Assembly (NCBI GenBank): GCA_002420085.1
Contig: DIHI01000151.1
Span: 19,378-26,322, forward strand
Reading direction: 5' to 3'
Length of the DNA: 6,945 nucleotides
From: Lysobacterales bacterium UBA5700
GTDB taxonomy: Bacteria; Pseudomonadota; Gammaproteobacteria; Xanthomonadales; Xanthomonadaceae
Shown here: one piece after another, positions 5,449 through 6,945 of the stretch
Position numbering within the stretch: the stretch's first letter is position 1
Layout: each line of letters starts with the position of its first letter
Notes under the pieces: generated by a model
Told to the model about the DNA's origin: nothing
Databases searched by the model: none
Seen by the model: the letters and a program-made list of their open reading frames with translations, nothing else
Translations under genes and position numbers: made by a program

Positions 5449-6945
5449 TCATTCGCCGATCGGTTCGCTCGCAGCCCCGGCGCGCGAGGCTTCGCGGGCG
5501 GCACGGAACGGATTGCCTTGATACCAGTTGGGCCAGGCGTCGGACTGGGCCAGTTCGCGGCCGACAGCATGCAGGGCGCTGAGATCCTGCACCAGACCGC
5601 GCAGATCCCAGTTCGGGTCGTACTCGTCGCCCGGCTTGTGGTAGCGGTTGGCGCCGTAATCGGCGGCCTGCTGGCTGATGTAGTCGGCACCGTGCTCGAT
5701 GTGGATGTTGCCGCCCTTGGCGTACAGCGAGGGCACGCCGGCCTTGGCGAAGTTGAAGTGATCGGAGCGGAAATAGAAGCCCTTTTCCGGAGCGCCTTCC
5801 TGCACCAGGGTGCGACCCTGGGCGGCGGCGATCGGGGCAAGAATGTCTTCCAGTTCGGAATTGCCGAGGCCGATCACGGTGAAGTCCGAGGTCGGTCCGG
5901 CCACGCTCATGGCGTCGAGGTTGATGGTGGCGACGGTGTTGGCCAGCGGCAGCACCGGGTTGGCGACGTAATACTTCGAGCCGAGCAGGCCGGATTCTTC
6001 CAGGGTGACCGCCATGAACAGCAGCGAGCGCTTGGGCGGCTGATCACTGGCGAAGGCTTCGGCGATCTCGATGATGCCGGCCACACCGGTGGCGTTGTCG
6101 ATCGCGCCATTGTAGATGTGATCCTCACCGTCCGGGCCGCCGTGGTTGCCCAGGTGGTCCCAGTGCGCCATGTAGACCACCACTTCGTCGGGCCGCTCGC
6201 TGCCCGGCAGCAGGCCCAGTACGTTGCGTGATTCCGACTCGCGGATGCGGCTGTTGACCGTGGCGTTCAGGCGCGCGGCGAGCGGCTTGGCCTTGAAGCC
6301 GGCGGTGTTGGCGGCACGATACTCGGTGTCCAGGTCGAGGCCGGCCTGGGCGAACAGATCCTTGGCCACCTGCTGGCTGATCCAGCCCTGCAATGGCAGG
6401 CGCGGCTCGGGATCGGTGCGGCTCGGCAGGTCGAACTGGGCACCGCTCCAACTGTTCTCGACCACTTCCCAGCCGTAACCGGCACCGGCGTCGTCGTGGA
6501 CGATCAGGGCAGCGGCGGCACCTTGGCGGGCGGCTTCTTCGTACTTGTAGGTCCAGCGGCCGTAGTAGGTCATCCGGCGGCCCTCGAACAGCGACTCGTC
6601 GCCGACATGGAAGCCGGGATCGTTGACCAGGATGACCACGGTCTTGCCCTTGACGTCGAGTCCTGCGTAGTCGTTCCAGCCGGCCTCGGGGGCATTGACG
6701 CCGTAGCCGACGAACACCAGTTCGCTGTCGGCGACGCTGACGCTGGGCTGGGCGGTGCGGGTGCCGATCACCACTTCATTGCCGAAGTTCAGCACGCGCG
6801 CTCCGCTGCTCAGGCCGAGGCTGACCTGGCTGGTGGTGGTGTCGGCGGTGGTCTCGACCATCGGGACGGTCTGGAACCAGCTCTCGCCATTGCCGGGCTT
6901 CAAGCCGAGACGCTGGAACTGATCACGAATGTAGTTGATGGTCAG
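5449..6945 (-). CDS. M28-family zinc metallopeptidase with PA-like insert, N-terminus cut by window edge
   Basis: M28 enzymes are two-zinc exopeptidases, usually aminopeptidases, and many are exported. The frame is open from the right edge for 498 residues; the true start, and any signal peptide, lie beyond it. The visible part begins LTINYIRDQFQRLGL, typical of the segment before the PA-like insert (about residues 60-190, with VFVGYGV and GKTVVILVNDPGF). The catalytic domain follows, with every expected residue in order: His261 and Asp263 in AHWDH, bridging Asp283 in GAIDNATG, Glu316/Glu317 in TLEESG (general base and ligand), Asp344 in INLDAM and His436 in YHKPGD. The C-terminus is an Arg/Ala-rich tail after WPNWYQGNPF. 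A TTG at 6903 could be mistaken for the start, but homologous-looking sequence continues upstream of it. It converges on arsR and no functional link is evident. Confidence 0.97.
   Translation of the reverse strand: MTINYIRDQFQRLGLKPGNGESWFQTVPMVETTADTTTSQVSLGLSSGARVLNFGNEVVIGTRTAQPSVSVADSELVFVGYGVNAPEAGWNDYAGLDVKGKTVVILVNDPGFHVGDESLFEGRRMTYYGRWTYKYEEAARQGAAAALIVHDDAGAGYGWEVVENSWSGAQFDLPSRTDPEPRLPLQGWISQQVAKDLFAQAGLDLDTEYRAANTAGFKAKPLAARLNATVNSRIRESESRNVLGLLPGSERPDEVVVYMAHWDHLGNHGGPDGEDHIYNGAIDNATGVAGIIEIAEAFASDQPPKRSLLFMAVTLEESGLLGSKYYVANPVLPLANTVATINLDAMSVAGPTSDFTVIGLGNSELEDILAPIAAAQGRTLVQEGAPEKGFYFRSDHFNFAKAGVPSLYAKGGNIHIEHGADYISQQAADYGANRYHKPGDEYDPNWDLRGLVQDLSALHAVGRELAQSDAWPNWYQGNPFRAAREASRAGAASEPIGE

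Noticed and set aside
5213..5452. 79-codon minus-strand frame whose ATG overlaps the peptidase stop as ATGA
   Set aside because: The overlap is suggestive, but there is no good ribosome binding site. The frame runs through the hairpin-rich gap and the product resembles no protein. Conservation of the frame in relatives would be needed.

Overview
The window is GC-rich, with strong G/C preference at third codon positions and good Shine-Dalgarno spacing. It reads as chromosomal DNA of a proteobacterium. The mix of an M28 metallopeptidase with a PA-like insert, a lipoprotein efflux adaptor and a BigR/SqrR-type ArsR regulator suggests a gammaproteobacterium, perhaps near Xanthomonadales/Chromatiales; this placement is inferred from gene content only.

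Layout, left to right. (1) Positions 1-3098, minus strand: an RND-family inner-membrane efflux pump, open at the left edge, with 1032 residues visible and TM12 and the C-terminus missing. (2) 3091-4176, minus strand: the cognate periplasmic adaptor, a lipoprotein whose stop overlaps the pump start by 8 bases. (3) 4177-4467: a leader/intergenic region with an AT-rich island at about 4398-4440. The island holds an inverted repeat and two overlapping divergent promoter candidates. Its left part also contains two small ORFs on the minus strand that are chained to the adaptor by ATGA overlaps. (4) 4468-4860, plus strand: a single-domain rhodanese with an intact CRSGGR loop. (5) 4862-5206, plus strand: an ArsR-family repressor with both cysteines of the persulfide-sensing BigR/SqrR/YgaV group, one base after the rhodanese stop. 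(6) 5207-5448: a convergent intergenic gap unusually rich in inverted repeats. (7) 5449-6945, minus strand: a zinc-dependent M28 peptidase, open at the right edge.

The most interesting reading is that items 1-5 form one module. A persulfide-responsive repressor and a sulfurtransferase are transcribed divergently from an RND pump and adaptor, and one AT-rich operator could control both directions. This suggests an efflux system switched on by sulfide or sulfane sulfur stress, with the rhodanese handling sulfane sulfur in the cytoplasm. The pump substrate cannot be read from the sequence. No outer-membrane channel gene is inside the window; it could lie beyond the left edge or elsewhere. The M28 peptidase converges on this module and has no evident functional link to it.
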